A stretch of 64,000 nt of DNA from Thelonectria olida (Eukaryota; Ascomycota; Sordariomycetes; Hypocreales; Nectriaceae): NCBI GenBank assembly GCA_020736575.1, contig JAGPYM010000001.1, forward strand, positions 2,294,001-2,358,000, in the 5' to 3' direction. A program made the translations under genes and the position numbers. Each line of letters opens with the position of its first letter. The stretch's first letter is position 1. Below are positions 11,553 to 22,121 of this stretch, piece by piece. The notes under the pieces are model-generated. The model was given only the letters and a program-made list of their open reading frames with translations. It did no database searches and had not been told where the DNA came from.

Positions 11553-12836
11553 ATGGTAGTTATGGCTTCTCAAAACAGGTATGACCTTGATCGTATTATC
11601 GCTCCGAGTCCTCTGATCCGCCTAACCTTCCTATCTTTAGAGAAGCAGAGAACGAGGGAAGGCGCTTCGACCAGGGGTTCTGGAGACATGGTCGTTTCTA
11701 CGGATCTTGGAAGATCGGGAAGTACCTCGTCCCCATTGATGCGGTGAGACTTACACGCCCGTTCTTACCCAGATCCTATTCTCTGACCACCACTGTAGGA
11801 GGAGCTTAATCGCTTGGACATTTTACACAAGTTCTTCCAATTATTGCGCAACGAGAAGCCCTTTGAATCCCCAATTGTGCGGCCAAATCCTAAAATCATG
11901 GATCTTGGAACGGGAACTGGCATCTGGGCAATCAGTATCACGGAAGGGTATGCTCCAATTCCCAAACAAGCTGGTATCCGGGCTGACCTTTCAACAGAGA
12001 CACATATCCCAATCCTAATGTCATGGCTGTCGACCTCAATTCCATCTTGCCTGCTCTGTGAGTTTGTCGCTAGCGGAAACTAACACTCACATGCTGATAA
12101 TGGCCAGTATTCCTCCCGGTTGTCACCCAATGCAGTTTGACCTTGAAGAGCCCACATGGGGTCCTCTACTGACTGATTGCGATTTGATCCATATCCGCAT
12201 GCTATTGGGCAGCATTAGAACAGATCTTTGGCCTCAGACATATCGAAACGTTCTCGAGTAAGCCGCATGTTACTTAAATCTCCGCTTCCTGCTAAAGGTT
12301 TGTCTAGGCACCTAGCCCCAGGCATCGGCCACTTGGAACAAGTCGAAATTGACTGGACCCCAAGATGGGATGACGATGAACGGCCAGCCAAGTCCGTTTA
12401 TCAGGAGTGGGTTGATCTCTACCTGAACGGCATGGATCAATTTAACCGCACTGCGAGAGTGAACCCAGAGAAGACGCGCCAGATGCTCGAAGCTGCAGGC
12501 TTTACCGATATCAAAGAGCAAGTCCGCAAGGTATATCTATGTCCTTGGACTTATGACAGAGACGAGCGTGAACTGGCTAGGTGGTTTAATCTCGGGGCGA
12601 GTCACAGCCTCGAGGCTTTCACCTTGATCCCTCTGATTGACAAACTCGGGATGAAATTCGAGGACGTACGTGAGCTGTGCGCCGCCGCCAAGGATGAAAT
12701 CTGCAAGCTCCGTTATCACACGTACTGTAATGTGTAAGTTTACGCCGCCCCCAACTTCCCACCCAACATGTCATGGCACACACGTTAACACACACGCAGT
12801 CATATCTGGGCAGCGAGAAGACCTGGACCGCAGTGA
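11553..12836 (+). CDS. LaeA-like SAM-dependent methyltransferase (TAM-type)
   Basis: Putative S-adenosylmethionine-dependent methyltransferase of the large LaeA-like family, whose founder is a nuclear regulator of secondary metabolism; the substrate of this member is unknown. I read seven exons: 11553-11578, 11641-11743, 11799-11947, 11998-12057, 12108-12257, 12308-12733 and 12800-12836. All splice in phase with GT..AG introns of 50-66 nt and give 316 residues. Family signatures are [17 protein letters not shown] followed by [11 protein letters not shown], the SAM-binding motif [12 protein letters not shown] (about residues 76-86), a MAVDLN motif [10 protein letters not shown], and the C-terminal [11 protein letters not shown] ending (here [15 protein letters not shown]). 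The start is the weakest part: ATG 11553 splices in phase, but protein-like sequence in other frames just upstream (QPSSYYFSPSPRP) hints at a longer or damaged N-terminus. There are no biosynthetic genes next to it. Confidence 0.88.
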
Positions 12837-15495
12837 TATCGAGACGATTTGCAGTCTCCACGGCCTTTCCAAGAACACCCAGCCGAGCGGATCTCCGCTG
12901 TTCCCGTTGAGCAAGGGCTAGCAATCCTCAAGTTGCAGTCTCCCAATTTAGTTCCAACATAACTCGGCCATTCCGTTCAAGAAATGTCGCCCGCATTCGC
13001 TCACTGACCGACGTGCTCCCATGCAATGGAGCAAAGACACCACTGCTGCCTACACTAAACACCTCCAAGGCGTCAATTTGACTTTGGAAATCATGTGAGG
13101 GCTCTGCGACCTGCTCCGACCCCCAGACAAGTCGGGCCAACTGGGTCGCTTCCGGATGGACACTGTGCTGGTTGGTTTCAGGAATGTTCCAAATGGCCAG
13201 ATTCTTGCGGGTTCAATGTGAACTCGTCACATTGGCAGCTCAGCGCTTAAGATCAGCTTCCTGACAGGGAATCGAGCAGCATGCAGTCCTTGATTTAGCC
13301 GCCGGCGTCCTGTGCAGCAGTGCATAATATATCTGACGCTGCGGCCCGGGCTCCCTAATTCAGGCCTTCAGCTCCGCAGGCGCCAAACCCTGTCAACCGG
13401 CGGATCGGCTGATGTGTGGGTTACGCTAAGCGCATGGGTTTTGCGATCGAGCTGAGGAAATTTCAAACTTCTTTTCGAGCCTTGATGGGGACTAGAGAGA
13501 GCGTGAGTTCATTGTTGCTGATTTGGTGACAAAAGAATACTCATTAAAGAATACTCGTTGATTGAGTGGAGGTGGTCAAATCCTCCATGTTACCAAGCGA
13601 CGCTACCGCGTATGGTGATCATGACAGATGGGATGCAGAGGTATAAGGGCAGATTGAGGGCATACGCCAAGTGGCTGACACCATATCCTCGTTGCCCGAG
13701 TCGACGGCTCACGAGAGTGTAGGTGTCATCACCCCGGCTAGCCACTCCGCCTTTTGGTCAACAAAGTCAAGTTGGAAATTGGACCAAGAATCACAGCATT
13801 TAGCTTAAGCTCAGTAACACTTCAGTGATCTTGAATAGAAATGAAGACAAGTAGGCACCATTCGATCTCAGTTCTTGTGCAACGCGCCATGACCCTAGAA
13901 AAGTCCCCAGAAGGGAGCTGTGTACACTAATATCCCATGAGTTGATGTTGAGTGTCTTTTCATTTGAGTGATCGAGCGGTAGGAATATCCCCAGCCTCTT
14001 CTACTGGGGGGTTCTGTCAACGTTACCACCGCTTAAAACGAGAGATCCAATAGGGAGACAAGTCATAGACACTATTTACCCTGCGAAATTTCTGCATTAG
14101 GCCGCCAAAGCCTCCAAGAGGTGCTCCTTTAAGGCCGGTCTGGCCGAAATGAAGGGAATAGGTATCAAGATGAGACAGGGATTGATTCAACCTGATCCTT
14201 GCCAGAACTAGCCATCACGATTAGCCGTAGTTAATAAACTCAGTCATTCAGGAATGAAACTATGGTGAATGATAGACACAATTTCGCGATATATGCGTGA
14301 TTTGTAAGAGTAATCGGTGCATCGTCGAGGTGGATACGATCCTACTATATCTAGAGAAATGAAGGGTATCTCTGGACAAGCATTCAAGATCTGAGATGAC
14401 TCTACTATACCAAATACTTCACCACGGCGAGCATAGCATTTAGTAACAGATCTGATCAGTCCCGAACCTTGCTTGGGCAAGTCAGTCTTCATTATGGCTT
14501 GAACAATACATTGGGATGAATTGGGAAATGCATCATGTTTCTGATAGAAGCAGCGAGATGCTTCACATTAGCCTCATGTTGAGGAAGATATCTCTATGGC
14601 AATTGCGCCGGCAACGACCTATGTTGCTACGGTGATTGGCAGTTGAGTACCTGGATGATAAGTGTGAGCAATTGAAATGTCTGCAAAGAATCGTCAAGTC
14701 TGCAGAGCTGCTATGCGCAAATCGGACGAGTAAAGAGAAGACTGGGGAGGGATGAGTTGAAGACCTTGAATCTGCCATTTCCCTCAGGTACCTAGTGAAG
14801 CTATTTTGACCCAGGCACTGATTGGTAGGCATGACTCACAATCAGTTGAGGTGTGTAAGGTAGGCACTCCTTATGTATGGCAGTTATAGATGTATTCTTC
14901 CTTTCCTAACCTGTCCTAGATGATCATATCATTTCTAACATTACTCCTAACCCCAGGTCTATTTGAGGCTCGGTTATTGACAAGAATGGTGGGGGGGAAC
15001 AGCTGAAGTGGCTCTATTCGAAGCATGTCTCTAGCCTCCATGAACTACGCTCGGATATTACAGATACATATCTACAAATTCCGACGCACTACAGACCGAA
15101 TTGAGTCGAGTTCGCTACGAGGGCTAAAAATGCCTCTGTAAGGAATCAAGATCCATCCCAATATCATCGAAATAGGACGTCAGATATCCAGAACGCCGTG
15201 GTAAACAAAAAGCTTGGAATTGACTACATTGGTGGATAACCGGCCGTAGCATAGGTTGATGTACAGTTCTACAAAAGAAAGGTGCTCGTTAAGGACTAGC
15301 ATTGAGGTCCTGACGAGATTGGGTATTCCTAAATCTCCCAGGATAGCATCCTCGAACGGTCTCCAATCGGCCCTTCCCAGGCGTACTTGAGCCGGGGGCA
15401 GGCCAAGTCTATCTATAACCCACACCTCACGTCTTTTCCACCTCCTTTAACTTCTCCTCCGCCACCCACTCCCGCTGCACCACACGAAAAGATGC
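12837..15495. other. gene-poor, comparatively AT-rich intergenic DNA
   Basis: No gene recognised. The stretch is visibly richer in A/T than its flanks, especially 13800-15100, and stops are frequent in all frames. Two isolated minus-strand open pieces (13140 to 12928, and 15425 to 15180) contain protein-like sequence without an evident start or neighbouring exons. They may be remnants of decayed genes, but I cannot name a family. Confidence 0.4.
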
Positions 15496-16178
15496 TTAGT
15501 GGTGCGAGCCAGCCTCGCCGTGGTATCCGACCAGCTTGAATCGGCCAATAATCTCGCCAACGGTGAAGAAACCGAGAAGCTCAGCAGCGACGACGCCGCC
15601 AGCGGCGAGCTGGGGAGCGCCGATACTTCGGGCCTGCTGGATGAGTTTTTGCGGGGACTGGAGGATAGAGCGGTTCTGGATGGACTGGAGGAGGTTCTGG
15701 TAGTAGGCCTGGAAGGTGGCCACGGAGCTGCGTATATGGATTAGCGACATGATCAATCGATCTGCACGTCAATTGGGGAGCGCTTACGGAGGGCTCATTG
15801 AGCGGCCGTGGAAGATGATCTTGCCAACCTCAAGACCGACCTTGGAGTAGTAGACCACAAAGGGAATTTGTCCTATTCAATTTGTTAGTACCTTAATCCT
15901 TCGGTGCCGCATTTAGACGCGATTTTGGACGCACGCTCGACGAAGCCGACGAGCTTGGCGGCAGGACCACCAATCTTGGTGAGTGCGTTGGCAACACCCT
16001 TAGCAGCGCCAGCGACAGCAGGACCAGCGGCAGAGCTGACACGTGAGAGGCCCTCCTTGGCCTTGGTGGCAGTATCCTTAGCAGCCTCGGTGGCCTTGGA
16101 GGCAGCGGTGCTCTCGAAGCGACGGGCGGCAAGGCGCAGGGCCGGAGAGCGGATCATAGGGCGGGCGAGGGACTGCAT
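15496..16178 (-). CDS. ATP20: mitochondrial ATP synthase subunit g
   Basis: Subunit g of mitochondrial F1Fo-ATP synthase, a membrane-sector component needed for enzyme dimers and crista shape. Three exons on the minus strand: 16178-15935, 15872-15788 and 15727-15496, giving 186 residues. The N-terminus (RSPALRLAARRFEST) is a plausible mitochondrial presequence, followed by an Ala/Lys-rich helix. The donor GTGCGT at 15934 was chosen because it joins VER to QIPFVVYYSKVGLE in the way the family shows; the intron has a perfect TACTAAC branch site 13 nt before its acceptor. Exon 2 to 3 reads FHGRSMSPP-SVATFQAYY. The C-terminal hydrophobic helix (GGVVAAELLGFFTVGEIIG) is the membrane anchor that defines the family. 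An upstream in-frame ATG at 16301 would add 41 residues and is less likely. Confidence 0.92.
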
Positions 16179-16777
16179 GGTGACGGACGACGGACGACGG
16201 AGGGGCAAGGAGCGGTAGGAGTGCCGGAGAGAAATGAGAGGGCCTCGCGGGATTCGATGTCGGAGCTCCGGGGGGTGATTGGACCGAGGGTGGGTGGTCA
16301 ATTGATGGAGTGAAACTGGTCGTGATCGTGAGCGAGGTCTTCTGAGGGAGAAAAAAAGCTCGGGAGAAGTCGCAAGGTGGTGGTGGGCGTCTTGGAGCCG
16401 AAGGGCAGATGGCGCTAGTCCGCTTTGAGAACCGCGGCAGTACCTGGACGAACGGGCGGCAACTACGGGTAGGGGGGAGGTGCGCTCTCAGTCGCGATTA
16501 TTAGCACCTGCCTCACAATTCTTAAGGCAACCTGTCGACTTTGAATTCTAGCTCCCCTGAACTAAAACCTTTCGGCTGAAAAATTATCAAGACTGAAATT
16601 CTTCTTCGTTATTGATGCTCATGCTGCCATATTTCTTCTATATATTTCCTTGAGAAATGCCATGCTCCATCCCGTCTACTTGGTCCAGCACCGGCTGTCA
16701 GACTCCCGAATCCGTTCTTCAATCACCAGGTTGCGCCAGTCCCGTCCAAATGTATTCGATTCGCATCGCCCAAATCC
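16179..16777. other. intergenic: ATP20 promoter and lad1 3' region
   Basis: About 600 bases between two genes on the minus strand. The left part is the ATP20 leader and promoter, the right part the dehydrogenase 3' untranslated region. No other gene or repeat was seen. Confidence 0.6.
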
Positions 16778-17966
16778 CTACTCCAAGCTCTGGATCATGA
16801 CCTTGATCGCGCCGCTCTTAGGATCCGCCGACGTCTCGAAGGCCTTGAGGGCATCCTCTAACTTGAAACGATGAGTGACTAGCTTGGAGAGGTCAATGAC
16901 TCCACTCTCAACCAGCCGGATGGCTCTGGGCCAGGTGTTGCAGTATCGGTACTGCAGCTGAATATCAACCTCTCGAACACTGGCGCGCATGAATGGGATG
17001 TTAATCTCGTTCTTGCCAACACCAATCACAAACACCTTGCCGCCGAACTTGACAGCCCAAATGGCGGCCGAGATACTGCTCTCCACACCGGTGCACTCCA
17101 TGGCAATGGTGGGTTCGACGCCACCAAAGGACTTGACAATGGCCTTGGCACCCTCCTCGGCTGATGCCCTCTCGACCTTGTGGGTGATCACTCGAGGGCA
17201 AAGCTCCTTGGCAAAGGCCAATCTACTCTCTGAGATGTCGGTAATGACAATAGGAGCCGCTCCCGCAGCAGCACAGCACAATAGGGTAACCAAACCAATA
17301 GGGCCGGCACCGCAAATGAGGACAGGGTCACCGAGAGTGATGTTCGCCCGCTGCACGCCAGCAAGGGCAACACTTAAAGGCTCCAACATGGCACCGTCCT
17401 CATACGACATCTCGCCAATCTTATGGCACCAAACGGCGGGGTGGTTGATGTATCGTCGCAGCATGCCGGGGACGGGAGGAGTGGAAAGGAACTCGACGGT
17501 TTCGCAGCCGTTGTAACGGCCAGTAAGACAGGGCTCGCAGTGGCCGCAGGGAATGTTGGGCTCGACCGCAACCCGGTCGCCGACCTTGAAGTTTTTCACT
17601 GAAGGGTGCACAGCGATGATTTCACCAGCGGACTCGTGGCCAAGGATGTGGTCGCCTTCGACAATCATGGGGCCAATGCACCCAGCATGCCAGAAATGCA
17701 CATCAGAGCTAGAGATTGGAGGTGAGACAAGGGTCGAGACGAGACGGAGGAGTCATGACAACTTACCCGCAGATTCCGGTGCTTCGAATGGCAACGGAAA
17801 CCTCGCCAGCCTTCAGCTCAGTGCCAGCCTTGACGCTCTCAGCGCTAGGCTCAGCGGGAGACACCCACAAATCATGTTTGGGGTTGGTGTAAACGCCAAT
17901 GTTGGGCTTCAACGACGACTTGACATCGACGATCGCGGGGGAAGCGTCAGTTGCTGAGGGGCTCAT
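16778..17966 (-). CDS. lad1: L-arabinitol 4-dehydrogenase
   Basis: NAD-dependent zinc dehydrogenase of the medium-chain family that oxidises L-arabinitol to L-xylulose in the fungal L-arabinose pathway, in the cytosol. Two exons on the minus strand (17966-17767 and 17708-16778; donor GTAAGT) give 376 residues, the expected length. Catalytic-zinc ligands are visible at Cys66, His91 and Glu92 (GHE motif). The structural-zinc cysteines are at about 121, 124, 127 and 135. The Rossmann motif GAGPIG lies at about 200-205, with an Asp (ITD, about 224) that fits NAD preference. The sequence follows characterised fungal Lad1 proteins closely from MSPSA through [20 protein letters not shown] to the [14 protein letters not shown] end, which separates it from xylitol dehydrogenase. 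Two GGCTAA elements far upstream fit control by XlnR/Xyr1-type activators. Confidence 0.93.
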
Positions 17967-18594
17967 AATGATTGCGACGTTCTAGGTTTTACGGGTTGTT
18001 TGTTCTTGCACTTGATGCTGCCACAGTCGAGAAGCCTTGGAATGAGTTGGAGGGACGGATGTCGAGGAGAGAGAGGTTCAATGCCACAACAACGAAGGAG
18101 CCCCAATCGTCTTTATATGATGCCCGCGTCGGGGAAATTTTGGGGTCATGCGGTCTCTCATCGGTATATGTTTGGTTGCAGGCAAATCTAGAGTTCCCCA
18201 CGCCGTCCAGGGTTTGGAGGGTTCTCTCTCTTCTTGGTCTCTTCCCTTGTCTCTCCCACTTGGTGGTAAGTGTGGGGTTATCTTAATGCGGATGGGGTGC
18301 GTCCGGAGGTTGTACGGCCGACGCATCTCAACTCCCGCGCCAATCACGAAGCTCTCCGGCCGGGTTCTTCGAGACGCGATTCCAAGGTCTATTGGTCCCC
18401 AATCCCAACTGCGGTGTCGTGGCACGTTTTAAAGGACCGAGATATCGATATTGGGGCTTATGCGGATCGAATAGCGCCGCTAATCGGTGCTATATTCGAA
18501 TGGCCACTGCATTCCTTTCTACAGGACGAAGCGATCTATCTTGGTCATCCTTGTCGTGGTAGTCGTCGTTCACCACTACCATCGTCGTGTCTGC

Positions 18595-18734
18595 GGCTAA
18601 AGACCGAAGCTGACATGCAGGCCTCAAGCTGCAAAGTCGACCTCCTCTCCAGAGCCTAGTGGTATTCTGCCGTCCGACAATGCCGACTAGAGCCCGTTGG
18701 GGCTGCAGGGACGATTCTTTACTGGCACGGCTAA
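18595..18734 (+). promoter_or_regulatory. two GGCTAA elements upstream of lad1
   Basis: GGCTAA occurs at 18595-18600 and 18729-18734 on the plus strand, about 630 and 770 bases upstream of the lad1 start. GGCTAA is the core site known for XlnR/Xyr1, which activate pentose-catabolic genes including lad1 in related fungi. The motif is short and chance occurrence is possible; the support is the match to the expected regulon. Confidence 0.35.
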
Positions 18735-20298
18735 ACACCAAGAGACGTCAAATCGAAGTTGAAAGCGGGTCCAAGAGCTGTCGCCTGGAAATATCGCATT
18801 TTCTTCGGTGAAACATGGTGGCCGGAGCCGGTCAAGGGGTTAGCAGAGTCTATCTCGGTCGCCAACCGGACCAATTGAACCCAATTGACTTTCTTTTTTC
18901 GACTGTGAATACGCCGGAACCCAACAACAACTCAAGGTTTATTGGTCTCGTGGACAGTCTCCGGCGGATCCCAGCTGTCGTGCATCTCGTGGGGGATAGG
19001 CGCGCCTGCAACCGTTGGGCTCCGTGCCGTGTCAATATCGCCACATGGTTGTGTCATGAGCCATTTATTACATGAGCTCTAGGTCACAAGGAGGTCAGAA
19101 TCTTCCAAGTACAAATGCCATTGATATGACACCCGGGGACCGGCTCGCCATCTGGGACAGGGGCTCAATCTTGGCAACAACAGCCGCCCACCGGCCAACC
19201 CAATGGATCGATCTGAGCCTTTGCTGGAACCCAATCACACTCCAGCTTTATCACCAGATATCTGCTTCTCTGCTCTCGTCGGTGATCTCCCGGTGCTCCC
19301 CGCACACTAATCCTGGAATTAGGTGTCCGTCCTTCCCCCTCGGTCCTGAAACGTTTTGACAAAGCGACGTATTTGGCAGACTGTCCCTCACTTCCCAGCC
19401 AAGATTCGGCACTCTGATATTCACACAAGGATGGCGGATTAGGTATAAGACCGGCCCTGTCCCGAACCGGGGGGGCAGCCAGCTTGCCCTGAGCTGCAAC
19501 TCTGCGATTGTCACAGAATCCCACGAAATGCAAAAGGTCTGAGCTTTTATCACGGCAATTTGACAAATTCCCATGGAGCGTGACACCTGCACGAGGATGG
19601 ATGAGCTGACATGCCGTAGGCGAACCTCGACTTTACAAAGCCTATCTTAAAATGGGGAGATAATAATGGAGTACCAGCAACACATCTTGACCGCTCGGGA
19701 GATATCTCTTCATTTTAATCACGGGAACTGTAGAGAAAGATGCCACATGACCAAACATGAGAACAGTGGCACACCGTTGTCACACGTCCTGCACAACCAG
19801 CCTCACGACCGGAAGCCACCCGTCTTCAACCCCGGTTACTACAACAGCATGTTCGATGCCCAGACAATTTTTTTTTTCACGGCCAATTACATCGACAAGG
19901 GCAGCAACCTCCCGTCCGTCTGATGGATGGGGGATGCTAAGGTTGACGAGCACATGAAATTCTGCATGCCACGATCTGCGGTCATCCAATTCCAGGTCAA
20001 CTGTCGGTCCAGTTGGTTCGAGGGAAAGGCATTGCCGACAGCCATCTTCAACTCGGTTGCCTTTGTCGAAATCGGTCACAGAACAGGTCATGACCGTTAC
20101 GGGACTGACGTGCCTTTCAGTATAGGAGAGTCCTAACTGATCCGGTTTGCTAGAGAACGATCAGTAACCCTTAGGCTACTTCGATAACCGGGAGAAGACA
20201 CGTCGAGTGAAGCTATGTGCTAGAGCGCGCTCGACGTGGAGGTCAAGGCAGTCCCCCAGGTTTATTTAATATTGCCACAGTAGGGCTCAAGCAAGCTT

Positions 20299-20321
20299 CT
20301 ATATATATATACATATATATT
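20299..20321. repeat. AT dinucleotide microsatellite
   Basis: An alternating TA run with one C interruption, beside a T5G4 stretch. Simple-sequence repeat. Confidence 0.8.
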
Positions 20322-21873
20322 TTTGGGGAGAGCCCAGGCTATAGCTTTCCGAAAACAGGGTTGTTTTCCTCGTCGAAACTTCCAACATCAAGTTTAGGTG
20401 GCTAAGTATAGTGGTCCCAGGGCCTGTTGCATATCTGTCAGATATTGGTTGGTCTATCATGCTTTTAGATGTCGGCTTCAGTGGAGGAAGCAAGGTAAGG
20501 CCGGAGGGGCTATCAGGGCAACGGTTAGCCATCTCAACTCGACTGGAGCCCTTCTATCGGCCTGCCGCTCCTAGAAACATCGACGGTCAATAGACGTTGG
20601 CAATAGACATTTGCCAGCTCCATCGTATGCACTAAATTATTGGGGGATGATTAGAGCTCCGTGGTGAAGGGGTAGTGCAGCCCGCGAAACGCATCTGCAA
20701 TAATGCGGCGGAACATTCCCAAAGAGACTTAGACGGCGGACTCCCTCGTATTGGTCGCGTCGAGTTTTTCCGGGGGAAGGTGAAGTTCGGGCAGTCTTCC
20801 TTGTTATCAAGGTCATGGTTTGTAAGTCCAGTGAGGAGCCACGTTATCTCGGTGAGGGGTTGAGTTAGAATTCAACTTTCGCTGCCAAAATGAATTTATC
20901 CATGTGTAGAGTTTTGAGGCGCCGCTCAAGGCTTCGGGGATGGGTCAGAAAGAAGTGTTGATCGGCATTGGGTGGGGACAGCACGTTTGTTTGGATAAAT
21001 ACCCCAAATGGGAGGTTGCTGCGGTTGCGCCGAGGCTTAGCATCAATGACATCAATTGAGATGGTCTGCGACAACGAGATCACGGTGGAGTGATGGAGCG
21101 ATTAAGGTTGCTTGGCAATTGTTACATGTCGCAAAGTGGCATCATCACGATTTCTCACAGGCTTTGAAAGTTGTCTCAATTTCGGACTTGTATTTGGTTA
21201 CATCTCCACCCTCATGCCTTTCCATCTCGCTGTAGCTCAGTGAGCGAGGGGATGGGTATCCAAGCACACCGATCCATATAAATCATCTGAGCCGATAACA
21301 ACAACAAAATGCAGGACAAAGTGCTCATAAAGTGGCCATGATCGGAAATGAAGAAAAGCATGGCTGATAGTCTCGTATCTTAAAGACACGCTGGCCCAAG
21401 ACCAATTCGAGAAGATATCTTTGCGTTGCCAGAAGTGAAATTCGCGAGGCTGCCAATAAACTAGACACGCTCTGCGCCAAGTGCCTGCAGGGTTGACAGG
21501 GTAGGTTGCTTGGACCCTTGTTTCCGGTGCGTCTCAGACACAGTGGCCCCACTAACGACAGAGCTCCTCAATGCCTGGACTAGGAGGAAGGAGATCCATT
21601 TCCTCGAGGAATGACTTCAGAGATAAAATGGCCGTGGTAACAGAGTGGTGTGTTCATTGGTCGGTCGTGTTTCGGGTATGCCTCGGAGACTCGCATCGTG
21701 CGCTCAAATGCCTTAAGTTGGATGTTGGTGGGTAGATGGTCGCGAAAAGTTGCGTGCTTGAGAACGCAACGATTATGTTGCAATTGGGAGTGTTCGTCGG
21801 TTTCGGATCGTAAATTCGTAATTTCATGGGAATCGCGTCAATGTTGGCGGCGTCGTTGTCCGTCATTGCTGGC

Positions 21874-22121
21874 TTAGCCCACGGAGACGACGACATCGCC
21901 CTTGCACGTTCCGTAGGAACAGCACTCAGAAGGGTCCATTTCGCCCTTGAGAATAGCATCAACCTTGGCCTAGAAGAATTGACGTCAGCCTCCGTCACTT
22001 TAATCTGCCCTTGGAAAGAAGCAAAACTTACATCTTCGCATGGGCCGTTGGGGCCGATGGGAGCAGTGGCCACCATCGAGGTGGCAGCAGCGAGCAGAAG
22101 AAGAGTCCACTTCATCATCAT
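21874..22121 (-). CDS. small secreted four-cysteine peptide
   Basis: Two exons on the minus strand, 22121-22032 and 21969-21874, with a 62-nt intron (donor GTAAGT, acceptor TTCTAG), predict 61 residues. The first 19-20 residues form a clear signal peptide (KWTLLLLAAATSMVATA). The mature part of about 41 residues carries Cys28, Cys46, Cys47 and Cys52 in the pattern C-x17-CC-x4-C, with core ECCSYGTCKGD and end VVVSVG. I recognise no named family. Short secreted cysteine proteins with an ECCSYG-like core seem familiar from Sordariomycetes, but I cannot confirm that here. Candidate roles are effector-like, antimicrobial or cell-wall associated; none is shown. The start could be any of three consecutive ATGs (22121, 22118, 22115). 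The splice is well supported, since reading through it gives an implausible long tail. Confidence 0.7.

Larger units (their letters stand above)
17967..21873. other. gene-poor intergenic DNA
   Basis: About 3.9 kb. The left part must contain the lad1 promoter. Frames further right are short and on both strands. A plus-strand pair (19666-19923 and 19927-20136) reads as protein-like segments interrupted by a stop and a frame change, possibly a gene relic, but I recognise no domain. An AT dinucleotide run lies at 20299-20321. Nothing else is supported. Confidence 0.45.
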
